Shown here: in pieces, positions 1-7,250 of the stretch
Layout: every line of letters starts with the position of its first letter
How positions within the stretch are numbered: position 1 is the stretch's first letter
DNA from: Deltaproteobacteria bacterium HGW-Deltaproteobacteria-14
GTDB taxonomy: Bacteria > Myxococcota_A > UBA9042 > PHBI01
Direction of reading: 5' to 3'
DNA length: 44,783 nt
Assembly (NCBI GenBank): GCA_002841945.1
Contig: PHBI01000051.1
Span: 1 to 44,783 of the forward strand
Made by a program: the position numbers and the translations under genes
Notes under the pieces: generated by a model
Databases searched by the model: none
Told to the model about the DNA's origin: nothing
The model's input: only the letters and a program-made list of their open reading frames with translations

Positions 1-360
1 GTCCGCCATCGCGAAGACCGCGGCCGACGCGGGCTTCGCCCGCGCCTCGGTGGGCGGCGTCGCAGCCCGGGGCGCGCTCGCCGGCGGCGTCGCAGCGGGG
101 ATCACCCGCGGGGCTGGCGGCGGCTCGACGTCTGCCGCGAGCTCGTCCGCGATGATGACCCGGGGAGCGTCGTGGCGTCTGGTCTCCGCGGCCTTGCGCT
201 GCGCCCGCTTACGCGCACGCAGCGTCGCCGGGTCTGGAGTCGGTGCCGGGGCGGCCGGGAGGGGAGGCGGCTCGGGGGGCGGATCCGCCGCAGACGCTGA
301 CTTCGAGCGCGTGAGACTGTGACGCGATGACGCGTCCCCCCCGGACCTGCGGTCGACCAT
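1..360 (-). CDS. N-terminal part of a disordered, proline/alanine-rich hypothetical protein (runs off the left edge)
   Basis: The reverse strand is open from an ATG at 360 through position 1 with no stop, giving 120 residues of a longer protein whose C-terminus lies outside the window. The visible part is low in complexity: a Ser/Arg-rich start, a Pro/Ala run near residues 29-44, a basic ARKRAQRK patch near 50-57, then Pro/Ala/Thr-rich linker. It has no clear domain, signal peptide or membrane segment. The same frame stays open upstream, with further ATGs at 480 and 492, so the protein could be about 40 residues longer; third-position GC does not separate the two options. It lies downstream of the ATP-grasp gene on the same strand. 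The function is unknown and lies in the missing part. Confidence 0.5.
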   Translation of the reverse strand, partial: MVDRRSGGDASSRHSLTRSKSASAADPPPEPPPLPAAPAPTPDPATLRARKRAQRKAAETRRHDAPRVIIADELAADVEPPPAPRVIPAATPPASAPRAATPPTEARAKPASAAVFAMAD

Positions 361-612
361 GCCCCCCCCGGTGCTCGGTGGAGACGCTCGGCCTCCCCCG
401 TCCTCGGAGTCGAGGGTAGCAGAACGCTCCGGGCGGTTCGAACTCCTTTCCTCGCGGTGCGTCGATGCCGCATTGCACATGAGGAGCACCATGTTCGTGC
501 TCGTTCTAGAATACGGGCTTGGGCGACTCGGAGCGCTTCTTCGCTTCGCGTCGCGATAGACCGCTCGGCCGATCGCGCCGCGCTGCCGCCCGCGGTCCTC
601 GCCGCGCGGCGC

Positions 613-1470
613 TCAGCCGCCGGCGGCAGCGCGGCGCGCGATGGCGGCGACGAGGCGTTCGAGGGCTGGCGGGTGTTGGAGCAGAAACAGCGAGGGCTCG
701 ATCAGTTCGAGCTCCATGACCCGCGGTTGGCCGGCGTCGTCGCGGCACAGGTCGACCCGGGCGTAGAGCAGGCGGGAGGCGACGGGGGCGAGGGCGGCGG
801 TCGCGACGGCGCGCTCGTCGTCGGCGATCGGCAGCGGGCCGGTCACGGACTCGTCGTCGCCGAGGAAGCGCGGGGCCTTGCGGACGGCGTGGGTGAAGGC
901 GCCGTCGATCCAGACCAGGGCTCGCTCGCCGTCTCCTTCGACGCCCGCGAGGTAGGGCTGCACGAGGGCGTCGCTCGTCGCCAGGACGGTGGCGAGGTGT
1001 CCTTGCCCGCTCGGGTCGTTGGCGGCGACGCGCAGGGTCAGGTGCGATCCGGCGGAGACCGCGGGCTTCACGACGACGTCGCGCCAGCCTCGTGCGGCCG
1101 CGAGATCAGCGAGTTCCTCCGTCCTCCCGGGGTGGACGAGCGCGGTCGGGACGGTCGGCACGCCGCGCGCCGCGAGCTCGTTCAAGTAGCCCTTGTGGGC
1201 GTTCGCTCGCACCACGTCGGGCGGGTTGAGCACGGTCGTGACGGCTGACACGGCGTCGACCCACCCGAGGAAGCGATCGACGGCGAGGTGGTAGTCCCAG
1301 GTCGCTCGCAGGACTGCGAGGTCGAAGCTCGCCCAGGCTTGGCCGGCGTCGCCGCCGTTCCACGCGATCCACCGCGCGTCGACCCCGGCCGCCGCCAGGC
1401 CGGCGGCGAGGACCTCGCGGTCGGGGTCCGGCTCCGGCATGTCGGTACAGCTGATCAGGGCGACGCGCAT
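613..1470 (-). CDS. ATP-grasp domain ligase (RimK/glutathione synthetase-like)
   Basis: This 285-residue protein has the layout of a small ATP-grasp enzyme, which joins a carboxylate to an amine or similar nucleophile through an acyl-phosphate. The N-terminus MRVALISCTD leads into a Rossmann-like pre-ATP-grasp domain. A KGYLNELAARGVPTVPT segment and WRDVVVKPAVSAGS follow as the ATP-binding part. Near the end, VMELELIEPSLFLL supplies the metal-binding acidic residues and is characteristic of a RimK-type subfamily that includes the cycloserine-cluster protein DcsG. The ATG at 1470 was preferred over one at 1503 because the domain begins there and a TAGTAT box sits just upstream. No Shine-Dalgarno is visible, so the transcript may be leaderless. 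The substrate cannot be inferred; neighbours are unrelated secreted proteins. Confidence 0.85.
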   Translation of the reverse strand: MRVALISCTDMPEPDPDREVLAAGLAAAGVDARWIAWNGGDAGQAWASFDLAVLRATWDYHLAVDRFLGWVDAVSAVTTVLNPPDVVRANAHKGYLNELAARGVPTVPTALVHPGRTEELADLAAARGWRDVVVKPAVSAGSHLTLRVAANDPSGQGHLATVLATSDALVQPYLAGVEGDGERALVWIDGAFTHAVRKAPRFLGDDESVTGPLPIADDERAVATAALAPVASRLLYARVDLCRDDAGQPRVMELELIEPSLFLLQHPPALERLVAAIARRAAAGG

Positions 1471-1477
1471 GGCGCGG

Positions 1478-1505
1478 ATACTACTCGCGCGGCGGCGCCG
1501 CACAA
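1478..1505 (-). promoter_or_regulatory. putative leaderless promoter of the ATP-grasp gene
   Basis: On the reverse strand TTGTGC (1500-1505) and TAGTAT (1478-1483) are separated by 16 bp, and the ATG begins 7 nt after the -10 box. Transcription would start at or next to the start codon. This fits the missing Shine-Dalgarno and gives the gene its own promoter despite the co-oriented gene upstream. Inferred from pattern only. Confidence 0.4.
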
Positions 1506-1546
1506 CCCGCTCGTGCGCGGTGGGGGGCGCTCGCCCGAGCGGTGTT

Positions 1547-2497
1547 TCACAAGGACGCGCTGCGGCTGAGGCACGTCAGCGCCGCGTCGTCGCCGTAGCT
1601 CGCCTGGTCGCAGGCGTCGACGGTCCGGCTGACGTCGATCGGCGCTCTCACTGCGGTGCCGATGCACCGCAGGGCGTTGTCGTCGCCGTACATCGCGCGG
1701 TCGCAGGCGGCGATGGCCGGGGTGGCGTCCCAGCGGGCGCGCAGCGCGAGGCGGAAGCAGGCGAGGGTGTTGGTGTCGCCGTACATCGCGGCGTCGCACG
1801 CGGCGAGGGTCCGAGAGGGGTCGGCGACCGCCGCCGCGGCGAGCGCGAGGCAGGCCAGCGCGTTGGCGTCGCCGAAGGTCTGGGCGTCGCAGGCCGCGAC
1901 GATCCCGGCCGGCGGGTAGGGGAAGCGCGCCACGCGGTCGAGGCAGGCGGCCTCGTTCGACGCGCCGAAGAAGGCGTCCTCGCAGGCCGCGATGACCTCG
2001 GGGCGAGACGCCCAGCTCGTGCGCCCCGGGCCGAACGCCGTGTCGCTCACGTCGGCCTCGGCGGCGCAGCGCGCCTGGAACGCGTCCGAGCCCCGCAGGG
2101 GGACCTCGCAGATCAGGCGCTCGGCGCCGGTGACGACGTCGAAGCGCAGCGCGCGTCGACCGAAGGCGAGCCCCTCGAGGGCCTCGGCCTGACCGGCGAA
2201 GGTCAGAAACCCCGGGCCGAAGCGGAAGCCGTCGATCCGGCGTTGTTGGGTCGGGAGCCCGCTCGCGGTCGCGAGGCCCGACGCGCGGACCTGCTCGACC
2301 ACCAGCGCGGGGATGCCGTCGTCGTCGATGACGGCCGCCCGCCACAGCCCGTCGGGGAGCTCCGCGGAGACCAGCGCGCGGACGTCGAGGCGCGCCACCT
2401 GAGCGGGGCCTGGGCCACCGGCGGCGACGGCGGTGGAGCCGACCAGCAGCGACCCGAGGGCGAGGGCGATAAGCGTGCGAGCGTGCGACCGAAGCAT
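1547..2497 (-). CDS. secreted protein with five paired-cysteine repeats
   Basis: The protein has 316 residues with a signal peptide (LIALALGSLLVGSTAVAAGG) and no lipobox, so it is probably periplasmic or exported. Residues about 27-165 form a domain I do not recognise. The C-terminal half is five tandem repeats of roughly 31-33 residues with the pattern AACD-x3-(Y/F)G(D)-x-N-(A/T)-L-x-C, for example AACDAAMYGDTNTLACF. Each repeat has two cysteines 13 apart, suggesting one disulphide per helical hairpin. The ATG at 2497 is preceded by GGAG. The gene is followed 76 bp later by the ATP-grasp gene, which appears to have its own promoter. Function unknown; the repeats could be a Sel1-like or other helical scaffold, but the spacing is not that of classical Sel1 or TPR. 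Confidence 0.75.
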   Translation of the reverse strand: MLRSHARTLIALALGSLLVGSTAVAAGGPGPAQVARLDVRALVSAELPDGLWRAAVIDDDGIPALVVEQVRASGLATASGLPTQQRRIDGFRFGPGFLTFAGQAEALEGLAFGRRALRFDVVTGAERLICEVPLRGSDAFQARCAAEADVSDTAFGPGRTSWASRPEVIAACEDAFFGASNEAACLDRVARFPYPPAGIVAACDAQTFGDANALACLALAAAAVADPSRTLAACDAAMYGDTNTLACFRLALRARWDATPAIAACDRAMYGDDNALRCIGTAVRAPIDVSRTVDACDQASYGDDAALTCLSRSASL

Positions 2498-2686
2498 GGC
2501 GCTCTCCAGGGGCGAGGCGTGACCAACACGGTAGAGACGCAGAACCCCACTCTCGATTCACGGCACTTGGTCTGGCTCCCGCCCCGCGCATACCGACGCG
2601 TCTCAGCTCGCTCCCGGCCACTCGCCTCACACACCCCCGCCGATGCCCGACGGCGTGGAGGCGCCGCGTAGCGAGCGTGTTCGATC

Positions 2687-2705
2687 TGTAAAGCGTCGCT
2701 TGACA
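2687..2705. promoter_or_regulatory. operator-like inverted repeat upstream of the reductase/MerR/diiron operon
   Basis: TGTAAAGC and GCTTGACA flank a 3-nt centre (GTC), forming an 8-bp inverted repeat with one mismatch. Its right arm ends in TTGACA (2700-2705), a consensus -35 box, about 31 bp before the chosen ATG. MerR proteins bind dyads between promoter elements, and the operon encodes one, so this is a candidate autoregulatory site. No convincing -10 box was seen. Confidence 0.4.
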
Positions 2706-2735
2706 CTCGGCAGCGGTATCGCCACCGTGTCGAAC

Positions 2736-3944
2736 ATGGCCAGCCCACGCTCCGCTCCCCTCCGGTCGCGCCTCGTCCGCCTCGTCACCGAACGCGTGGC
2801 CGCGGCGCGCCGCGACCTCGCCATGTTGCGCCACACCTTCGGGGGCACCGCCCCGCCCCCGCTGGTGACGCGGACGTCGCCTCGGGCCTGGCCGGCCCCG
2901 CGCCGCCCGCTCCCGGTCCGCAGCGTCGAGGTGACGGCCGTCGAGCGCCCCACGCCGGACGCCGTCGTCGCCTACCTGGCCCCGGTCGACGGCGCCCCGC
3001 TCACGCACCGGCCCGGCGAGTTCCTCACCCTGCTCGTCCCGGTCGACGGCGTCGAGCACCCTCGCGCCTACTCGATCTGGACGGCCGCCGGGGACCCGGG
3101 TGGCGCCGGCGTCGCCATCAAGCGCGTCGCCGGGGGGCTCGTCTCGAACCACCTCAACGACACCCTCGCGCCCGGCCAGCGCTTCGCCGCGCGCGGGCCG
3201 AGCGGCAGCTTCGTCGTCACCCCCGACGCCGAGCGGCGCCGCCACTACGTCCTGCTCGCGGGGGGCAGCGGGATCACGCCGCTGCTGGCGATCCTGCGGG
3301 CCGGCCTCAGCGGCGAGCCGCGCTCGCGCTTCACCCTCCTCTACGGCAACCGCGGCGTCGCTCACGTCTTGTTCCCCGACGTCCTCGACCGGCTCGCCGG
3401 CGAACACGCCGACCGGGTCGTCGTCCGCCACGTCCTCGACGAGCCGAGCGACGCCCTCCCGTGCGGGCGCGGCCCCCTCGGCGCCGAGGCGCTCGGGGCC
3501 GAGCTCGACGGCCTCGAGATCGCCGACGACGCCGACACCACCTGGCTTCTGTGTGGCCCGGCGCCCATGCTCGCGGCCGCCCACGAGGTGCTCGACGCCC
3601 GGGGTGTCGCGCCGGAGCGACGGCTCGAGGAGCGCTTTCGGAGCCCGGCCCAGCAGGTCGTCGGCCCCACCACGCTCCAGCCGCTCACGGTCCGCGACGG
3701 GGGACGCCTCTTTGAGACGGTCGTCGCCCCCGGTCAGACCCTGCTCGAGGCGGGGGTCGCCGCCGGGGCGCCGCTGCGCTTCTCGTGCGCGATGGGCGGC
3801 TGCGCGGCGTGCCGGGTGCGCCTCGTGTCGGGCCAGGTCGCCATGGACGAGCCCAACTGCCTCTCCCCGGTCGAGGCGGCCGCCGGCCTGGTGCTCGCCT
3901 GCGTCGCGCGCCCGCTCACGCCGGTCGTCGTGGAGGTCCCGTGA
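2736..3944 (+). CDS. ferredoxin-NAD(P)H reductase with C-terminal 2Fe-2S domain (oxygenase/desaturase electron donor)
   Basis: This 402-residue three-domain flavoprotein passes electrons from NAD(P)H through FAD to a 2Fe-2S cluster. After a basic N-terminal stretch of about 60 residues come the FAD-binding barrel with RAYS (110-113), the NAD domain with GGSGITP (176-182) and CGPAPM (from 273), and a plant-type ferredoxin domain with cluster ligands C351, C356, C359 and C389. The order matches class IA-type reductases such as the mycobacterial donor of the DesA3 desaturase. The start at 2736 is a choice: an ATG at 2643 is also in frame, but it precedes an operator-like repeat and neither has a clear Shine-Dalgarno. 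The stop overlaps the next gene by 4 bp, so it is co-translated with the MerR regulator; the diiron protein downstream is the likely electron acceptor. Confidence 0.92.
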   Translation: MASPRSAPLRSRLVRLVTERVAAARRDLAMLRHTFGGTAPPPLVTRTSPRAWPAPRRPLPVRSVEVTAVERPTPDAVVAYLAPVDGAPLTHRPGEFLTLLVPVDGVEHPRAYSIWTAAGDPGGAGVAIKRVAGGLVSNHLNDTLAPGQRFAARGPSGSFVVTPDAERRRHYVLLAGGSGITPLLAILRAGLSGEPRSRFTLLYGNRGVAHVLFPDVLDRLAGEHADRVVVRHVLDEPSDALPCGRGPLGAEALGAELDGLEIADDADTTWLLCGPAPMLAAAHEVLDARGVAPERRLEERFRSPAQQVVGPTTLQPLTVRDGGRLFETVVAPGQTLLEAGVAAGAPLRFSCAMGGCAACRVRLVSGQVAMDEPNCLSPVEAAAGLVLACVARPLTPVVVEVP

Positions 3945-4711
3945 CGGACGCCGCCCGCGGCTGGGACCGGACGACCGACCCCGGCGAGCCCGAGGCGGAC
4001 CCGTCGTGGGCGCTCCGCATGAGAGACCTGTGCGACGCGACCGGCCTCCAGCGCCAGGCGATCCACTTCTACATCAAGGAGGGGCTCCTCCCCGCGGGGC
4101 GCAAGACGGGCCGCAACATGGCGTACTACGGCGCCGTACACCTCGAGCGCCTCGAGCTCATCCGACGCCTCCAGCACGAGCGCTTCCTGCCGCTCAAGGC
4201 CATCAAGGCGCTCATCGACGGCGGCGATGGCCAGTACACCGCCGAGCAGCGGCAGTGGCTCCGGGATCTCAAGCGGCGGGTGGCGACGACCCTGGCGCGC
4301 GGCGCCGATGCCCCGGAGACGGTGGTCGTGCAGCCGCTCCTCGACGCTCACCAGGTCAGCCGTGACGAGCTCGCGCAGCTCGAGGACGCGGGCGTCGTCC
4401 CGGTCGGATGCGACGCCACCGGTCGCCCCGTCATCTCCATTGACGACGCCTGGGCCATCGAGACCCTCGGCGAGCTCCGCCGCCTCGGCTTCACGCCAGA
4501 GCGCGGCTTCGGGGTCGCCGACATCGCCCTCTACGAGCGCTTCGTCAGCGCGCTCTTCGAGGCCGAGGCGGCGCTCCTGTCCGAGCGGCTCACGACCCTC
4601 GACGCCGACGTGGCCGCCGGGATGGTCGAGCGCGTGATGCCGCTGGTCCACCGCTTCATCACCCGCTTTCACGAGGCCAAGATCCGCCGCTTCTTCGCGG
4701 CGATGGAGTGA
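3941..4711 (+). CDS. MerR-family transcriptional regulator with an extended C-terminal half
   Basis: The 256-residue protein starts at a GTG that overlaps the reductase stop (GTGA), with GGAGGT just upstream. Residues about 27-95 are a typical MerR winged helix: MRDLCDATGLQRQAIHFYIKEG, a wing, then LERLELIRRLQHERFLPLKAIKALI. Most MerR proteins then end in a short dimer coil and effector site. Here about 150 residues follow, and the part near 125-185 (VSRDELAQLEDAGVV, then IETLGELRRLGFTPERGFG) reads like a second degenerate MerR-type winged helix. The end is helical. The gene sits between a reductase and a diiron enzyme, so it probably controls this operon, perhaps through the dyad at 2687. 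The effector is unknown. Confidence 0.88.
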   Translation: MTDAARGWDRTTDPGEPEADPSWALRMRDLCDATGLQRQAIHFYIKEGLLPAGRKTGRNMAYYGAVHLERLELIRRLQHERFLPLKAIKALIDGGDGQYTAEQRQWLRDLKRRVATTLARGADAPETVVVQPLLDAHQVSRDELAQLEDAGVVPVGCDATGRPVISIDDAWAIETLGELRRLGFTPERGFGVADIALYERFVSALFEAEAALLSERLTTLDADVAAGMVERVMPLVHRFITRFHEAKIRRFFAAME

Positions 4712-4715
4712 CGTC

Positions 4716-5903
4716 ATGCTGAAGTTCGCCCAGCGCCTGCTCCCGCCCCGCGTCCAGCGCGCGCTCGACCAGCTCGGCGAGACCCTGTCGGTCATCACCG
4801 AGATGCGCGACCCGCGGGTCATGGCGTCCCTCGGCCCCTCCGCCCTGCGCGGCCTCGTCTTCAAGCGGGGCAAACAGGGGGAGCCGACCCTGACGCCCGC
4901 GCGCCACAGCGCCTACTTCGACTGGAGCTACCCCGGCGACCAGGCCGAGATGGCCGAGCTGTACGCCCGTGCCAAGCGCGGCCAGTGGGACGGCGACGAC
5001 CTCCCGTGGCACCTCGGTGTAGACTTCGAGAACGCCGACAAGTCCATGTTCCCAATGGATTTTCTTGATTGGGAGCTGGGTGAGGAGCTCGGCATTCGCC
5101 TCACCGAGGCCGAGCGCGTGCGGCTCATCACCGACATGGGGACGTGGTCGCTGAGCCAGTTCCTGCACGGCGAGCAGGGCGCGCTGCTCGCCGCGGCGCA
5201 GGTCACCGAGGCCGTGCAGTTCATGGACGGCAAGCTCTACGGGGCCACCCAGGTGGTCGACGAGGCGCGTCACGTCGAGGTCTTCGCGCGCTACCTCGAG
5301 ACCAAGGCGCAGAAGCTCTACCAGATCAACGACAACCTCTTCACGATCATCGACGCGCTCATGGCCGACAGCCGCTGGGACATCAAGTTCCTCGGGATGC
5401 AGATCATGGTCGAGGGGCTCGCCCTCGGCGCGTTCGGGACGATGTACAACCAGACGAAGGAGCCGCTCCTCAAGGAGCTGCTCAAGAACGTCATCCAGGA
5501 CGAGGCCCGGCACGTCCACTACGGCGTCGTCGCCCTGCGCGAGCACATCACCAAGCAGCTCGACGAGCGCGAGCGGCGCGAGCGCGAAGACTGGGCCTTC
5601 GAGGTGGCGATGCTGATGCGCAACCGCTTCCTCGCCTACGAGGTCTACGACGAGTGGTTCTCCCACCGCCTCAGCCGGGCCAGCTGGCGGCAGTTCATCG
5701 GCCGCTCGCCGGGGATGGAGGGCTTCCGCACGCTGATGTTCAGCCGCCTCGTCCCGAACCTGCGCGAGATCGGGCTGCTGTCCGATCGCATCCGGCCCCA
5801 CTGGGAGCGCGTCGGCCTGCTGCGCTTCGCCAACGGGCGCGCCGCCGACCAGGTCACCGCTGAGGAGGTCCTCGCCGGCGAGGTCCCCGCCGCGGCCGCG
5901 TAG
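4716..5903 (+). CDS. diiron-carboxylate ferritin-like oxygenase (R2/AurF-like)
   Basis: This 395-residue protein carries the paired E + ExxH signature of diiron enzymes that activate O2. E153 lies in HGEQGAL, E183 and H186 in DEARHVE, E233 in VEGLALG, and E263 and H266 in DEARHVHYG. The two ExxH motifs are 80 residues apart, as in ribonucleotide reductase R2, AurF-type N-oxygenases and soluble desaturases. There is no signal peptide or membrane segment, so it acts in the cytoplasm. It begins 4 bp after the MerR stop with GGAG at 4705. Operon partnership with a 2Fe-2S reductase suggests that the reductase feeds electrons to this diiron site. The substrate is not predictable; fatty-acyl or aromatic-amine oxidation are both possible. 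Confidence 0.85.
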   Translation: MLKFAQRLLPPRVQRALDQLGETLSVITEMRDPRVMASLGPSALRGLVFKRGKQGEPTLTPARHSAYFDWSYPGDQAEMAELYARAKRGQWDGDDLPWHLGVDFENADKSMFPMDFLDWELGEELGIRLTEAERVRLITDMGTWSLSQFLHGEQGALLAAAQVTEAVQFMDGKLYGATQVVDEARHVEVFARYLETKAQKLYQINDNLFTIIDALMADSRWDIKFLGMQIMVEGLALGAFGTMYNQTKEPLLKELLKNVIQDEARHVHYGVVALREHITKQLDERERREREDWAFEVAMLMRNRFLAYEVYDEWFSHRLSRASWRQFIGRSPGMEGFRTLMFSRLVPNLREIGLLSDRIRPHWERVGLLRFANGRAADQVTAEEVLAGEVPAAAA

Positions 5904-5932
5904 CCGACGACGCGGGGGCGGGCTCGCCGTCC

Positions 5933-5959
5933 GCGGGGGCGCCGCGAGGCCGCCCCCGC
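5933..5959. terminator. GC-rich hairpin between convergent genes
   Basis: GCGGGGGCG and CGCCCCCGC form a perfect 9-bp stem with a 9-nt loop in the 68-bp gap between the convergent diiron and lipoprotein genes. A second copy of the left arm at 5912-5920 could compete for the same right arm. There is no T-tract, so termination is inferred from position and stem strength. Confidence 0.5.
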
Positions 5960-5971
5960 AAACGTCGCGAG

Positions 5972-6958
5972 CTACTCCGGCGCTGGCGTCGGCGTCGGCG
6001 TCGGCGTCGGTGCTGTGGTCGGGGCCGCGGTCGGGGCGGGCTCGACGGGAGCCGGGTCGACCGGAGCGGCGGGCGTCGCGTCGATCGGGGCCGGCTCCTT
6101 GGGCGGAGTCGTCACCGGGGGCGCGGCCGTCGGCTTGCCCTCGAGCTTCTCGAGGGCCCGCTGCGCCTTCTCGGTCTCCTTCTGGTAGGCGACGACCTCG
6201 CGCTGCCGGTCGAGCAGGATGCTCCTGCGCTCGGCCGCCTGCTCCTTGAACTGGAGGCGCTCCTCGTTGACGCTCGCGCCGGTCTTGCTCCGCGACGCCA
6301 TCAGCGCGTCGAACTTCGCGAGCTCGTAGTCGGCCTTGACGGCCCACAGCGCCGCGTCCGCCTCCTCCTCGCGCGCCTCGCGCTCGTCGAGCAGGGCCTT
6401 CTGGTACGCCTCTCGGGCCTCCCCGATGCGCTCCAGCTTCTCGGCGGTCTTGAGCTCGCCCACGCCCTCCGTGCGCACCGCCCCGTACTTCTCCTTGGCC
6501 GCGCCGACGTCCTTCGCGTACTCGGCCTTGGCCGCCGCGATCGCCTTCTCGTAGGTGGCCTTCGCGACGGCGTAGGCCTTGTCGCGGCGCGCCTCGGCGG
6601 CACCGACGGTGGACTCGAGGTCGGACTCCGCCCGATCGACCTTGCTCTCGGCGCTGTCGATCGCCTTGCCGGCGTCCTCGGTCGCCTTCTCGGCCGCCGC
6701 GACGTCCTTGGTCGTCGTCGCGATGGCGAGCTTGCTGTCGTCGTAGGCCGCCTTCGCCCTGGCCACGTCTGCCTTGGCCGCGGCGACCTTCTCGGCGTCG
6801 GCGCCGGTGAGCGTCCGCACGTCCTTGTCGGGGACGGTGTAGCTCAGCCCCCCACCACAGCCGGTAGCGAGCGCCAGGGTGAGGAGCGCCGCGCCGGCGG
6901 TGAGCCCCCGCGCGAGGGGGGGAGATGCCGTGAAGACCGTCTTGAGCTGTGATCGCAT
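5972..6958 (-). CDS. coiled-coil lipoprotein with proline-rich C-terminal tail
   Basis: The 328-residue protein begins at an ATG with GGAGG upstream and has a signal peptide ending in the lipobox LATGC near residues 32-36, so it should be lipid-anchored. Residues about 55-270 are rich in Ala, Lys, Glu and Asp with heptad-like spacing (for example AEKVAAAKADVARAKAAYDD), indicating a long coiled coil. The last 50 residues are Pro/Ala/Thr-rich with a TPTPTPTPAP end, typical of a flexible spacer. A stalk linking outer membrane and peptidoglycan, or a scaffold, is plausible, but no defined family is recognised. It converges on the diiron operon, and a hairpin separates them. Confidence 0.75.
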   Translation of the reverse strand: MRSQLKTVFTASPPLARGLTAGAALLTLALATGCGGGLSYTVPDKDVRTLTGADAEKVAAAKADVARAKAAYDDSKLAIATTTKDVAAAEKATEDAGKAIDSAESKVDRAESDLESTVGAAEARRDKAYAVAKATYEKAIAAAKAEYAKDVGAAKEKYGAVRTEGVGELKTAEKLERIGEAREAYQKALLDEREAREEEADAALWAVKADYELAKFDALMASRSKTGASVNEERLQFKEQAAERRSILLDRQREVVAYQKETEKAQRALEKLEGKPTAAPPVTTPPKEPAPIDATPAAPVDPAPVEPAPTAAPTTAPTPTPTPTPAPE

Positions 6959-7145
6959 GGGTTCCTCCGTCGGGGACGTTGCGCCCGGGAACCTAGCCCC
7001 TCCGACGGGTCGCGTCGAATCCCAACGCACGCTGAGGTAACCGGAGCCAGCGGCTCCCCCCTTCGTCGCTCAGCGCTCGCGATCTTCTGTCGAAGCTGAA
7101 CCCCGTTCCCATCGTATCGGTCGAGGCCCTGCGTCCTCCGCTGGT

Positions 7146-7209
7146 GGGGGTAGGCGCGACTGCGTCGCCGCTACCCCCGGGTAGGCGCGACTGCGTCGCC
7201 GCTACCCCC
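7146..7209. repeat. two tandem copies of a palindromic REP-like element
   Basis: Two consecutive units share the 26-base core from 7151 to 7176, repeated at 7182-7207, which runs from TAGGCGCGAC to CGCTACCCC. Each unit folds on itself: GGGGGTAG pairs with CTACCCCC, then after a 2-nt mismatch GCGAC pairs with GTCGC around a TGC loop. It lies in the 292-bp gap between pbpC and the lipoprotein. The rest of that gap shows no other clear feature. Confidence 0.7.
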
Positions 7210-7250
7210 ACCCGCTGCGGACTCCGGTCCTCGACCTGCCGTTGCTTGGC

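Noticed and set aside
430..460. T-loop-like GGTTCGAACTCC suggesting a tRNA
   Set aside because: The flanks do not form a 5-bp T stem and no acceptor or anticodon arm is present on either strand.
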